Part shown: positions 35,874 to 45,121 of the stretch, one piece after another
Layout of the letters: every line of letters begins with the position of its first letter
Position numbering within the stretch: the first letter of the stretch is position 1
Assembly: GCA_963813525.1 (NCBI GenBank)
Contig: CAWEZI010000005.1
Location: 248,001-312,000 of the forward strand
Length of the DNA: 64,000 nt
Direction of reading: 5' to 3'
DNA from: Bog-756 sp963813525
Lineage (GTDB): Bacteria > Actinomycetota > Acidimicrobiia > Acidimicrobiales > RAAP-2
Translations under genes and position numbers: made by a program
Notes under the pieces: generated by a model
The model's database searches: none
What the model was told of the DNA's origin: nothing
Seen by the model: the letters and a program-made list of their open reading frames with translations, nothing else

Positions 35874-36104
35874 TCATTCCAGCTGAGCCATGGCTCGTGA
35901 AGCACCCTCTGCCGGGACAAAGACTGGCACACCCTCGGCGAAACTCACGGACTCGTACACAGAGCCTGCTCCGAGCGTGGCCTCGATGCCCGACGCGCGC
36001 AAACGCGCGACTATCACCTCCGCCTCGAAGGGCTGAACCCGCGTAAGTTCCACGAGGTCATTATGGTGGTATTCGGGTGGGCTACTGTCGCTCGACACTT
36101 CCAA
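35874..36104 (-). CDS. Small DUF2007-like protein
   Basis: A 76-residue protein from the ATG at 36104. LVELTRVQPFEAEVIVARL, then RASGIEATLGAG and VPVFVPAEGASRAMAQLE follow the pattern of DUF2007 (putative signal-transducing protein related to PII-like folds), in which a residue switch from helix to strand is followed by a V-P-E-x-x-A ending. The function of the family is unknown. It stands next to the broken PRC-barrel gene on the same strand. Confidence 0.72.
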   Translation of the reverse strand: MEVSSDSSPPEYHHNDLVELTRVQPFEAEVIVARLRASGIEATLGAGSVYESVSFAEGVPVFVPAEGASRAMAQLE

Positions 36105-36115
36105 CCGCTCAAAAA

Positions 36116-36743
36116 TCAGGCGCCAGAATGGACGATGACGACGTCGGGGAGGTCCCCGACTTGTTGCCCGGTGATGTCGAGCCAGATGTGGTTCTCACCC
36201 TCGTAAACATACTGACCGGGATTGTTGCCTGCTTCCGGCCCCATGTGTGGCCTTGCTGCAGAAGCACGTGCGTGACCGTGTGGCTCCGAGGATCGACCAC
36301 TAATCCCTGGACTACTCCGATCCGACCGTCCGACGCGTCGACCGGCTCGCCCGCCGTATGGCCACCTCGTCAATGGGGAGGGTGTCGTAGGTAACGGCCT
36401 GCGGGACGTCGCCGATGACCTCGGTCAACCCGAAGAACGGCTGGGCAAGTGTGACTCCCACTGTGTAGTCCGCATGACCACCGCTGCCGGGTAGGAATTG
36501 GCTCTCCCGGCTTGTGCCAGCTGTTCGAACTGTGCGGTCGTACAGTTCAGCCTGTAGGTCAGACACGTCGTCGACGAGATCCAGGGGGACGAGACGACCA
36601 GGCCCTTTCGGTGTTTCGGTTCCACCTCCAGATGCGTCACCGCCCGCCGCGACGGGGTCGACCACCACCCGGGTGACATCGCACCAGGTGCCGTCGGAGC
36701 AGCTCGCGATTGCCCCGATGGTGAACTGTTCAGTTTCGGGCAT
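36116..36743 (-). pseudogene. Broken PRC-barrel protein gene (frameshifts)
   Basis: Reading leftward from the ATG at 36743, three successive frames together give one PRC-barrel-like protein. Frame 1 gives FTIGAIASCSDGTWCDVTRV and later VTYDTLPIDEVAIRRAS. Frame 2, from about 36300, gives VVDPRSHTVTHVLLQQGHTW and GRKQATIPVS. Frame 3 gives YEGENHIWLDITGQQVGDLP. In intact homologues these parts are contiguous. At least two shifts are needed, so the gene is inactive or the sequence has errors. Confidence 0.75.
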
Positions 36744-37083
36744 ACCCTTTGCCTCCCGCCCTCAATCTGCTTCACGGTTGTATGGAGCATCAGTACTACG
36801 AGCCACGTCTGCCGACAACGCCGTCATCGGTCACATTCCTTAGTCGGTCGCCCGATCGATGGGCTCACCCACCCGTTGTCCCAACTGAGCCTACGAGCCT
36901 CCGCGATCACCCGCCCGAAGAGGTTGATCGGCGTCACGTGCCATGCGCTACCGACTTCATCTCGTCCCGTTAGTCCCGTCGGAGTCGTTGTCCACACCTT
37001 AACTACCGTCGCGCCCCTCGTCGCCTTTTCGCGCCCACAGGAAACGCTGGTCGTTGGACCGATCCGGGGAGCGCAACGGGTTC
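36744..37083. other. 340-bp stretch without a recognisable gene
   Basis: It separates the PRC-barrel remnant from the NDH-2 gene, both leftward. Open frames are short and of poor composition. I see no hairpin with a T-run. Confidence 0.55.
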
Positions 37084-38559
37084 TCAGGGTGCGGTCTGCG
37101 TCTGGTTCGCTTGCTCGGGGGAGTGTGCACTTCCCATGGAGAACCGTCCACCACCTACCTGCGTCCCCCGCTGCAGGGTTGCCCTCCGCCTCGTCTCGCG
37201 TGCGCCGGTCACCCCAATTGGCCTGTCCGATTCGGAGTTGGAGGGGCGGGTTTGCTCCCCCTCCACTCGTTCAAGACGGTCCTCGATAATGATCCTCGGA
37301 CCGGAAGGCCAACTCAGATAGCGCCACGTCCAGTTGATAAAGACCGTCAGTCTGTTTCTGAATCCCACCAGATAGACGAGATGCAGTCCGAACCAGGCCA
37401 GCCACCCGGCCGTCCCACGGAGGATGAGACCACCGTGGAGCTGGGCGATTGCGGCTCGTCGGCCAATGGTGGCCATAGTGCCCTTGTCCCGGTAGCGGAA
37501 GTGTCTCGGCGCCTTGCCGCGCGTCTGGGCAATGATCTGGTTGGCCGCATGGCGCCCCGACTGGATGGCCGCCTGGGCGAGCTGCGGACAGGTCTGGTCC
37601 GAGCCCGGCTCAGCAGGGATGGCGGCAGCGTCCCCGACGGCGAACACGCCGTCGTAGCCAGGAACGGCGAGGTCGGCGTCCACCACCACCCGCCCGCCTC
37701 GAGTGATCTCCCCACCGAGTTCTGAAACCAACGTTCCTCGGGCCGTGACGCCACCGGCCCAGATCACCGTTCGGGTCGGGATCACCGATCCGTCTTTGAG
37801 CTCGACCTCGGTTGGGGTGATGCGGGACACAGACACCCCCAGTCTCAGCTCGACGGCGCGACTCCGCAGTGTGGTCTCCGCATAGTGCTGCACCGAATCC
37901 TTAAACGCCGACAACAGATGGTCGAGGCCGTCGACCAGCACGATTCGGGCATGTGAACGGTCGAAGCGAAAACCATCGCGGGCGAAGGTCATGTCGAGGA
38001 GCTCGGCAATCGCACCTGAAACCTCGACGCCGGTGGGACCTCCGCCCACCACCACGAAGTTGAGCGTCCCATCCGAGGAGTGGGCGCTCACCCCGTCCGC
38101 CTCCTCCAGTCGAAGGAGGATGTGGTCGCGCAGCCTCTGGGCGTCAGCCAGGGTATACAGAGGATGCGCGTAGTCCGCAGCGCCTGGGACGCCGAAGAAA
38201 TTGACCACAGTGCCGGTGGCGACGATGAGCGAGTCGAACGGGATGTCGTCGGCGCAAGCATCGCTTGTCGGGTCATGCCTATTGTTGATGCCTGCAAAGC
38301 ACGCGGTTCGTCCGTCCCAGTCGATCTGAGTGACCGTCCCCAAGCGGAAATGGATGTTGGATGCGCGTCGCAAGACGCCGCGGATCGGATACCCGACGTC
38401 AGCCGGATCGAGGCCTGCCGTCGCCACCTCGTAGAGCAGGGGCTGGAACGTGTGGTAGTTGCGCTGATCAATGATCGTTACTTCGACCGACCTGCCCGCA
38501 AGTCGTTTGGCCGATGCCAGTCCACCGAACCCGGCTCCGATGATTACGACCCGGTGCAC
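37084..38559 (-). CDS. ndh: Type II NADH dehydrogenase (NDH-2)
   Basis: A 491-residue membrane-associated flavoprotein, start GTG at 38559. The FAD-binding dinucleotide fold is at the N-terminus (VVIIGAGFGGLASAKRLAG), followed by NYHTFQPLLYEVATAGLDP and the NADH fold FVVVGGGPTGVEVSGAIAEL. The block VFAVGDAAAI near residue 295 and RDKGTMATIGRRAAIAQL toward the end are NDH-2 signatures. It oxidises NADH and reduces quinone without proton pumping. The C-terminus extends past the usual end with about 60 Arg/Ser-rich residues, possibly because the original stop was lost. The gene is monocistronic. Confidence 0.92.
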   Translation of the reverse strand: MHRVVIIGAGFGGLASAKRLAGRSVEVTIIDQRNYHTFQPLLYEVATAGLDPADVGYPIRGVLRRASNIHFRLGTVTQIDWDGRTACFAGINNRHDPTSDACADDIPFDSLIVATGTVVNFFGVPGAADYAHPLYTLADAQRLRDHILLRLEEADGVSAHSSDGTLNFVVVGGGPTGVEVSGAIAELLDMTFARDGFRFDRSHARIVLVDGLDHLLSAFKDSVQHYAETTLRSRAVELRLGVSVSRITPTEVELKDGSVIPTRTVIWAGGVTARGTLVSELGGEITRGGRVVVDADLAVPGYDGVFAVGDAAAIPAEPGSDQTCPQLAQAAIQSGRHAANQIIAQTRGKAPRHFRYRDKGTMATIGRRAAIAQLHGGLILRGTAGWLAWFGLHLVYLVGFRNRLTVFINWTWRYLSWPSGPRIIIEDRLERVEGEQTRPSNSESDRPIGVTGARETRRRATLQRGTQVGGGRFSMGSAHSPEQANQTQTAP

Positions 38560-38693
38560 GGATGCCTACCCATTCCGTCGATCGCCGACATGGCGCCCCC
38601 CGCGGCCGCCGATGCCCGACCGGTCCGCACGAAATCGACCGCAGTGTGAGGTAGTCCCGGGTTCTTGGCGAGGAGTGCCGTCATCACCGGGCC

Positions 38694-39221
38694 TCAGTTG
38701 GGTGATGCCACTCGTGCGCCGGTCGACGCGGCGCCCGCCGTTACCTCCCGGTCGGCCCGTCTGACTCGACCGACGATGCCGGCGAGGTCCCCGCCCGAGA
38801 TGGCCTCCTTCTCCAGGCGTTCGGCGACGATGGCGTCCAAGAGGTCACGGTGCTCTGCCAGCACTCCCCGGGCCCGGTCTTCGGCTTCGGATAGGAGTCG
38901 GCTGACCTCCTGGTCGATGATCTGCTGGGTACCCTCGGCGAACGGGCGTCTCTCGCCGGATTGGGGGCCACTCAGGAACGACGCCTGGTCGGATCCGTAT
39001 CCGATGGGGCCGAGCCGCGGCGACAGGCCCCAGTCCCTCACCATCCTGACGGCCAAGTCGGTGGCGCCGGAGAGATCGCTGGCCGCGCCTGTCGATGCCT
39101 CACCGATCACCAGGTTCTCTGACTCCCGTCCAGTCACGAATCGTGGACCAAGAGTCACGCCTTCGGCTGTGACGTCTGCACGGGTTACAAATCGCATCGC
39201 CTTTCCCTTTAGCAATACCAT
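38694..39221 (-). pseudogene. FtsH (M41) C-terminal peptidase fragment
   Basis: A 175-residue frame. From about residue 28 it matches the end of FtsH: TGRESENLVIGEASTGAASD, DLAVRMVRDWGLSPRLGPIG and IIDQEVSRLLSEAEDRARGV. The AAA+ ATPase domain and the HEAGH zinc site that precede this part in intact FtsH (about 640 residues) are missing, and the sequence before residue 28 is unrelated. It cannot be an active protease. Family match is clear; whether it is expressed is unknown. Confidence 0.78.
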
Positions 39222-39362
39222 GATCGATCCTCCACGAGACCTAGGTCACCGGCCTCCCGAGCTGGACATGGTCAGCGTCCGAGACAGGTTGATTGCACAT
39301 CGTCATCTCCCATAACTGTTCTCGTCAAGGCAATCGTCCAGGTCCGTGGCGGGGATCATTCG

Positions 39363-40346
39363 TCAGACCGACACACCCGCCGCGAGCTTCTCGAGTTGAG
39401 CGATTCTCTCCTCGATGGGAGGGTGGGTGTCGTAGAGCCGGTGATACCAGGCATCGTGGTGCTGCAAGGGGTCGTCGATGCACATGGCCGCGGTGGCGTG
39501 GTTCATCTTCTTGAATGGCTGGTCGTTCTGCTGCAGCTTCTTCAGGGCGCTAAGCAGTCCCGCCGGGTTGCGGGTGAGTTCCACTCCGCTAGCGTCGGCC
39601 AACGACTCACGGCGCCGGGAGAGCGCGAGGCGGATGAGCGGGCCGAAGATGAAGCCGACCACGGCCAACAGGGCACCGGCCGCGACGATAACCACGAGAA
39701 TGAGCTGGGTTCCCGCGCTGTTGCCACCCCCCTCGTCATACACGCTGCCCCAGAAGACACCCCGCCACAGTTGGCTGGCCAGCAATGCGGCCAAGCCGAT
39801 CAAGGTGCCCATCACGAGGAGGAGCCGGATGTCGTGGTTCTTGATATGGCTCATCTCGTGGCTGGTGACCCCCTCCAGCTCTTCACGGTTCATGATGGCC
39901 AACAGACCGGTGGTGTAGGTAATGGCTGCCTTATCCGGGCTAACCCCGGTGGAAAAAGCGTTGGGAGAAGAGTCGTCGATGACGTAGACCGCCGGCTTGG
40001 GCATTCCTTCACCGATGGACAGCGCCTCCACCAGATGGTGAAGCTGCAGGTACTGGGCGGAATCGGCCGGCACGGCCCCAGAGACACGAAGCACCAACTT
40101 GGCTCCAGCGGTCAGGGCGTAGAAGATCCCTCCTATGGCCACGAAAGCACCGATCACCACGCCCACCACGACAGGAGTCCAGCCGGCGCTGCTCGGGTGG
40201 ACGGATGCCAACCCGTTGATGGCCGCCGGATGGATAACCGCCCGGATCAGCAGGCCGATGACCGCTCCGATTCCCACCCAGATCACAAAGAACAGACTGA
40301 TGAAGATGATGCTGCGTCGCTTGTTGCTTGCAATCTCGCTGTACAT
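39363..40346 (-). CDS. htpX: HtpX-type zinc metalloprotease (M48)
   Basis: A 327-residue membrane protease that degrades misfolded membrane proteins. Two N-terminal membrane helices (IIFISLFFVIWVGIGAVIG and VVVGVVIGAFVAIGGIFY) and two more around residues 175-195 and 210-235 frame the HEMSH zinc motif at 163-167, with the downstream glutamate in RRRESLADASGV. FSTGVSPDKAAI is the conserved M48B stretch. It is 29 bp after the LemA gene, forming a lemA-htpX operon known in many bacteria. Length is normal. Confidence 0.93.
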   Translation of the reverse strand: MYSEIASNKRRSIIFISLFFVIWVGIGAVIGLLIRAVIHPAAINGLASVHPSSAGWTPVVVGVVIGAFVAIGGIFYALTAGAKLVLRVSGAVPADSAQYLQLHHLVEALSIGEGMPKPAVYVIDDSSPNAFSTGVSPDKAAITYTTGLLAIMNREELEGVTSHEMSHIKNHDIRLLLVMGTLIGLAALLASQLWRGVFWGSVYDEGGGNSAGTQLILVVIVAAGALLAVVGFIFGPLIRLALSRRRESLADASGVELTRNPAGLLSALKKLQQNDQPFKKMNHATAAMCIDDPLQHHDAWYHRLYDTHPPIEERIAQLEKLAAGVSV

Positions 40347-40375
40347 TCGAGCTACTCCCGACCGTCCGGTTGTCT

Positions 40376-40972
40376 TCAGCTGACCGGAGACGGACCCTCA
40401 GAGCCCGGACCGGAGAAGCTGACCTGGGGAACAGCACGCTCGTCGTCGGTCGTGGCGAAGAAAGCGACCGCCTTGAACCCGAAAGGACCGGCGATCAGGT
40501 TGCGTGGGAAGGTCTGCAGCCCGATGTTGTAGTCCCGGGCGCTCGTGTTGTAGTAGCGGCGGGCGTACTCGATCTTGTCCTCGGTGGAGGTCAGCGTCTC
40601 CTGGAGCTGGAGGAAGCTCGCGACTGCCCGCAGCTGAGGGTAATTCTCGGCCACGGCGAACAGCGAACGGAGCGCACCCGACAAGGCGTTCTCCGCCAGT
40701 GCGATCTGACCCGGGTCGCCCGTGGCTCCCGCAGCCACGGCGTCGGCCCGGGCCCGGGTCACCGCCTCAAACGTTCCCTGCTCGTGGGCGGCGTATCCCT
40801 GGACCGTGGAGACCAGGTTGGGGATGAGGTCGTGACGGCGCTTGAGCTCGACGTCGATCTCCGACCAGGCCTCTTGGGTCCGGTTGCGCTTCTTGACGAG
40901 GCCGTTGAACAGGGCCCAGAGGCTGAGAACAAGCAGCACGACGATGACGATGACAACGATCAGTGCAACCAT
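40376..40972 (-). CDS. lemA: LemA family membrane protein
   Basis: A 198-residue protein from the ATG at 40972. One N-terminal membrane segment (LIVVIVIVVLLVLSLWALF) is followed by the LemA helical bundle: RNRTQEAWSEIDVELKRRHD, LIPNLVSTVQGYAAHE, then AENYPQLRAVASFLQLQETL and the conserved EDKIEYARRYYNTSARDYN and FPRNLIAGPFGF. The function is not established; it often pairs with HtpX, as here. The upstream region is gene-poor for 172 bp. Confidence 0.94.
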   Translation of the reverse strand: MVALIVVIVIVVLLVLSLWALFNGLVKKRNRTQEAWSEIDVELKRRHDLIPNLVSTVQGYAAHEQGTFEAVTRARADAVAAGATGDPGQIALAENALSGALRSLFAVAENYPQLRAVASFLQLQETLTSTEDKIEYARRYYNTSARDYNIGLQTFPRNLIAGPFGFKAVAFFATTDDERAVPQVSFSGPGSEGPSPVS

Positions 40973-41234
40973 GATGGAGTGGATCCCCTTTTCCCTTTCG
41001 GAACGTTGTTGGTGGGATTGCGGCAGTAACCTTCCTGAGAGCCAGCTTTGACCTTCCAACACGTCACCGCACCCGCAGAAATCACTGGTCGTTCCGCCGG
41101 TCGTCCTTGTGTAAGTAAGAGCGGGATGCCCGTCGTGGGGGCAGGTATCGCGGCTGGTCGCCCTTCACCCCACCGCTGATCCACTGCGGCCATGCCGACG
41201 TCAACAGGCGCGACATCGGTGCGTTTCTGAGGGG

Positions 41235-41560
41235 CTGTATACGGCCCGAGCCCATGTGGTGGGCGGCCGGGACCGGGGACACGGTGCGACTAATGACGGG
41301 GCGTTGGATGTCCAGCTGCGCACTCCCGTCGAGGTGGGTGGCGATGGTGGAGGCACGAACCCTGAACAGCTCTTCACCGTGGGCTACGCCGCGTGCTTTG
41401 AGGGAGTGCTCCGTCGTTGTCGGGCGTCGAGAGCGAGTTGATCTCGGGGCCGTTTGAATAGATTCAGAAGTCAGCCTGATCACTACCGAGAACCGGCGGT
41501 TTCAATGTGGCCGTGGGACTCGACGGAAGCGGGCAATGTGCGCGTGAGAAGGTTGGTCCA
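41235..41560 (+). pseudogene. Remnant of an Ohr/OsmC peroxidase gene with frameshifts
   Basis: LYTARAHVVGGRDRGHGATN, then TPVEVGGDGGGTNPEQLF and GYAACFEGVLRRC (41235 to about 41410) match the first half of organic hydroperoxide resistance protein, including the peroxidatic Cys context. The text then changes frame (VVGRRERVDL), and a later frame gives GGFNVAVGLDGSGQCAREKV, which resembles the middle of Ohr. The C-terminal VCPYS resolving-Cys part is missing. The last 78 bp lie antisense to the end of the next gene. No start codon is obvious. Confidence 0.7.
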
Positions 41561-42484
41561 TAGCCTGGTTAGGCTCTCAACCCCGCCCCATGTGCAGGTG
41601 AAGTGGGTCGCGTCGCCCACCAGAAGATCGCCCCGGAACACTCCGGGTCGCGACTGAAGGAGCGAGTCGAACGTGGCCCTTCCGTCCGCCGTAAACGGGT
41701 GGGGAGGAGCATCTGGATCGACGCGCTGGCGAGCCAAAACGTCGAGCTTTTCCGTCGCCGCTCCACAGCGCTCGAAGTGCGGCAGGTGCGGATGTGAGGT
41801 GAAGGTCGTGACGCCTTCGAGCAGGCCCAGTCGGTCGAGGTCGGGCTGGCATTCGATCGGGGCGGGATCTCCGTCAGGCAGAGTCGCCGGGCGGAGCCCG
41901 AAGCGGTTCTTGACGGGAACATCGAGCCCGGCGAGTATCGATCGTGCGAAGCCACTGAAGCGCTGTTCGGGTGGGATCCTGCGGTCGCCGTGGTGGAAAA
42001 ATTCCGCCTCGGGGTCGTCACCGATGTTGTGGTGCGGCGCAACCACGAGGAGATTCCCGGGCACCTCGAGGAACGCACGGAGCGTGGCTATCTCCTCCTC
42101 GCTCGCCTGCTGACCGGTGCGGGTGGAGTCGAGGCTGATCACGACGAGCGTGCCAACATCGGAGAGGAGTTCGCCCGTGATCGGGATTTGGACGCCATCA
42201 GCGTCGGCGCGCTCGACCTCAGTGACTGGCGCCCCAATGAGGGTCGCGGCCAGTTCGGCGAAGGCGACGAAACTAGGACGCTGAAAATGATCGAGGGTCC
42301 CACCGATGCCCTGGTCGTACCGCGCCGGGTCGGCGAACTCCGCGAAGCCCGGGTAGCGCATCCGCCTTTCCTCGAACAGAGCCAGGAAGCGGTTCTCGAT
42401 CACCTCGAGTGGCGCGGTGGTCTCGCCCAGCCTGCTCCACGCGTAATAAATCCCCGTCCTGCGGCCCATGAAGAGAGATCCCAT
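41483..42484 (-). CDS. Hypothetical protein, 333 residues
   Basis: Starts at the ATG at 42484, preceded by GGAGGAGCACGA. No family is recognised. Readable parts include FMGRRTGIYYAWSRLGETTA, then ADPARYDQGIGGTLDHFQRP and LLSDVGTLVVISLDSTRTGQ, and a His-rich stretch LVVAPHHNIGDDPEAEFFHH that could bind metal. The TLVVISLD and LLVVAPHH strands suggest a Rossmann-like or glutamine-amidotransferase-like fold, as inference. The last 25 codons overlap the Ohr remnant on the other strand, so the true C-terminus may have been altered. Confidence 0.7.
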   Translation of the reverse strand: MGSLFMGRRTGIYYAWSRLGETTAPLEVIENRFLALFEERRMRYPGFAEFADPARYDQGIGGTLDHFQRPSFVAFAELAATLIGAPVTEVERADADGVQIPITGELLSDVGTLVVISLDSTRTGQQASEEEIATLRAFLEVPGNLLVVAPHHNIGDDPEAEFFHHGDRRIPPEQRFSGFARSILAGLDVPVKNRFGLRPATLPDGDPAPIECQPDLDRLGLLEGVTTFTSHPHLPHFERCGAATEKLDVLARQRVDPDAPPHPFTADGRATFDSLLQSRPGVFRGDLLVGDATHFTCTWGGVESLTRLWTNLLTRTLPASVESHGHIETAGSR

Positions 42485-42868
42485 TCGTGCTCCTCCACTG
42501 AGTTGTGGTGCTCGCCCCGTAGGTCGGAACGCTGAAACGAATCGTGGGCGCATCCCCGGCTCATTGAATCCTTGAAATCTGCTAGTCGTTCCGATCGGGT
42601 CTTTCCGACGAGTGTGTTCGCCCAGCTGAAGGCAGGTTTCACCAGCCGGGCCGGTTGCCCAGGAAAGAGAAGAACAGACCATCGTGTCGCTCAGGCGAGG
42701 GAGTGCGGGCCGACAACGCCGTCGACCGAAACAGGACAACTACGGGAATTCAGTGATGCACCCAAGGCTGCCTGAGCGGAAACTTGAGTGATGGGAGTCA
42801 GGGCACTCTCGACGACTCATGGGGGTGCGTCCCCGAGCCCCCCAACCGACGGTAAAGGAGATATTCAC

Positions 42869-44095
42869 ATGGCAGTCACGACCAACAGGCCAACGGACGC
42901 GATCGCGGCGCTGCCGTTCCGGGTTGAAATCCCCGAAGAAGCAATTGCAGACCTGCGCCGACGCATCGAGGCGACGCGCTGGCCGGAGAAAGAGACTGTC
43001 ACCGATTCTTCGAAAGGTGTGCAGTTGAGGACCATGCAGGAACTCGCTCGGTACTGGGCCAACGGCTACGACTTCGGGAGGGTCGAAGAGAGGCTGAACG
43101 CGCTCCCTCAGTTCGTCACCAATATCGACGACCTCAATATCCATTTCATCCACGTCACGTCTCGCCACGAAGGCGCCTTGCCTCTGATCATCACGCACGG
43201 CTGGCCCGGATCAGTCATCGAGATGCTCAACCTCGTCGGTCCGCTCACTGACCCAACGGCATACGGTGGCAACGTCGAGGATGCGTTTGACGTTGTGATT
43301 CCGTCCATTCCCGGATACGGGTTCTCGGGCAAGCCGAGCACCACGGGGTGGGATCCGGTCCACATTGCCTCTGCCTGGGTCGAGCTCATGAAGCGCCTCG
43401 GCTACGATCGATTCGTGGCACAAGGGGGCGACTGGGGGGCGATCATCGTCGATCAGATGGGCGTACTGGCTCCACCAGAACTGCTTGGCATCCACACCAA
43501 CCTGGCCGGTGCCGTTCCGCCCCAAATCATGGGGATTCTCGCGTCCAACGTCCTCGGCGCTGGCTATCCGCGGCCGTCTGGTCTCTCGGACGAAGAGAAC
43601 CGGACGTATGACAAGCTGGACTTGTTCTTCACGACGGGTGTCGGTTACGGCGTGGAGATGGCCAATCGCCCGCAGACCTTGTACGGCCTTGCAGACTCGC
43701 CGATCGCGCTGGCGTCCTGGATGATCGATCACGACGCCCAGAGTTACGCCGACGTCACTCAGGCGTTTGTCGACAACAAGCCCGTCGGCAGCTTCACACG
43801 AGACGAGATCCTCGACAACGTCACGTTGACCTGGCTCACGAACACCGGCGTGTCCTCGGCTCGTCTCTACGCGGAGAACAAGCTCGGCTTCTTCGATGCG
43901 AAGGGCGTCTCGATACCCGTTGCCGTCTCCACGTTTGCACGTGAGATCTATCCCGTGCCCAGAAGTTGGGCCGAGCAGGCGTACCCGAACCTGGTCTACT
44001 TCAATGCGTTGGAGAAGGGCAACCATTTCGCGGCCTGGCAAGAACCGCAGCTCTTTTCAGAAGAGCTTCGTGCCGGCTTCCGGTCCCTTCGTTAG
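42869..44095 (+). CDS. Epoxide hydrolase, microsomal/JHEH-like (copy 2)
   Basis: A 408-residue enzyme from the ATG at 42869 with AAAGGAG upstream. It is collinear with copy 1: EHN start FRVEIPEEAIADLRRRIEAT, oxyanion HGWPGS at 110-115, nucleophile D188 in QGGDWGA, E359 in FAREI and H386 in KGNHFAAWQ. The mid-region (lid) is diverged: DLFFTTGVGYGVEMANRPQT against KSFAASSSGFRAIQ in copy 1. This suggests different substrates. It is followed six bases later by a thioredoxin-like gene and probably co-transcribed with it. Confidence 0.92.
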   Translation: MAVTTNRPTDAIAALPFRVEIPEEAIADLRRRIEATRWPEKETVTDSSKGVQLRTMQELARYWANGYDFGRVEERLNALPQFVTNIDDLNIHFIHVTSRHEGALPLIITHGWPGSVIEMLNLVGPLTDPTAYGGNVEDAFDVVIPSIPGYGFSGKPSTTGWDPVHIASAWVELMKRLGYDRFVAQGGDWGAIIVDQMGVLAPPELLGIHTNLAGAVPPQIMGILASNVLGAGYPRPSGLSDEENRTYDKLDLFFTTGVGYGVEMANRPQTLYGLADSPIALASWMIDHDAQSYADVTQAFVDNKPVGSFTRDEILDNVTLTWLTNTGVSSARLYAENKLGFFDAKGVSIPVAVSTFAREIYPVPRSWAEQAYPNLVYFNALEKGNHFAAWQEPQLFSEELRAGFRSLR

Positions 44096-44101
44096 AACAC
44101 C

Positions 44102-45049
44102 GTGCCGAGCAGACTGCGCATGCCGTCACTGGGCGGGGCGACCGAGTGGCTCAACTCCGAGCCCCTCGGCCCCGCCCAGCTGCGGGGTCACGTTGTATTG
44201 GTCAATTTCTGGACCTTCACCTGCATCAACTGGCTCCGGGCTGAACCATGGATTCGTGCCTGGTCGCAGGCCTATCAAGAGGATGGCCTGGTCGTCGTGG
44301 GAGTTCATGCACCTGAGTTCTCGTTCGAGCATGAAGTGGACAACGTGCGAAGGGCCATCGTGGAGCGCGGCATCGAGTATCCGGTCGCCCTCGACAACCA
44401 ATTCCAGATTTGGAGAGCCTTCGGCAACCATTACTGGCCAGCCCTCTACCTCATCGACTCGGACGGCGCCATCCGTGACGAGTACTTCGGCGAGGGTCGT
44501 TATGACGAGTCAGAGGTGGCTATTCAGAAGCTCCTCGGCCTCGAGCGAGAGCTCGTCTCCGTCGCGGGATCTGGCGTTGAAGCCGCGGCAGACTGGGATC
44601 ATCTAGGTTCACCCGAGACCTATCTAGGATTCGATCGCCAAGACCCGTTCGCATCACCGGAAGACAAAGCCCAAGACGGCCACGGCCAGTACCGACTCCC
44701 CGGGACGCTACGACCGAATCAGTGGGGACTTTCGGGTCATTGGACGATCGAAGCAGAGAAAGCCGTATTGCACGAAGGTGACGGGAGTATTGCCACGCGG
44801 TTCCACGCACGTGACGCCCACTTGGTGCTCTCGAGCAAGGCGGCAGAACCGGTCCCGTTCCGAGTGACCCTCGATGGCGAGCCTCCCGGTACTTGCCGAG
44901 GGGTCGACGTTGACGAAGAGGGAAACGGGAGACTCGACGGCGGACGCATGTACCAGCTCATCCGTCAGGACGGCGAGGTTCGCGACCGCACCCTGGTGGC
45001 GACCTTTGCTGGACCGGACCCGGAGGCCTACGTCCTCACGTTCGGCTGA
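44102..45049 (+). CDS. Thioredoxin-fold protein with a CINW site (DipZ-C/redoxin-like)
   Basis: A 315-residue protein from a GTG at 44102. The thioredoxin fold begins at LRGHVVLVNFWTFTCINW; the active site is CINW (C41, W44) rather than CxxC, as in a family of redoxins with a second jelly-roll domain. GLVVVGVHAPEFSFEHEVDN and WPALYLIDSDGAIRDEYFGE are typical of that group. The C-terminal 150 residues (LHEGDGSIATRFHARDAHLV, EPVPFRVTLDGEPPG) fit the beta domain. No signal peptide is seen. Joined to epoxide hydrolase 2 by a six-base gap. Redox partner unknown. Confidence 0.88.
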   Translation: MPSRLRMPSLGGATEWLNSEPLGPAQLRGHVVLVNFWTFTCINWLRAEPWIRAWSQAYQEDGLVVVGVHAPEFSFEHEVDNVRRAIVERGIEYPVALDNQFQIWRAFGNHYWPALYLIDSDGAIRDEYFGEGRYDESEVAIQKLLGLERELVSVAGSGVEAAADWDHLGSPETYLGFDRQDPFASPEDKAQDGHGQYRLPGTLRPNQWGLSGHWTIEAEKAVLHEGDGSIATRFHARDAHLVLSSKAAEPVPFRVTLDGEPPGTCRGVDVDEEGNGRLDGGRMYQLIRQDGEVRDRTLVATFAGPDPEAYVLTFG

Positions 45050-45121
45050 CGCGGTGACGGACCAGCCGCTATCCACCAGCAGACGTGGTTCTGAGTCATT
45101 GAAGAAAAAAGGAGAAGACTA

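Noticed and set aside
41082..41483. Minus-strand 133-codon frame between lemA and the next gene
   Set aside because: It is antisense to the Ohr remnant, which has clear family similarity.
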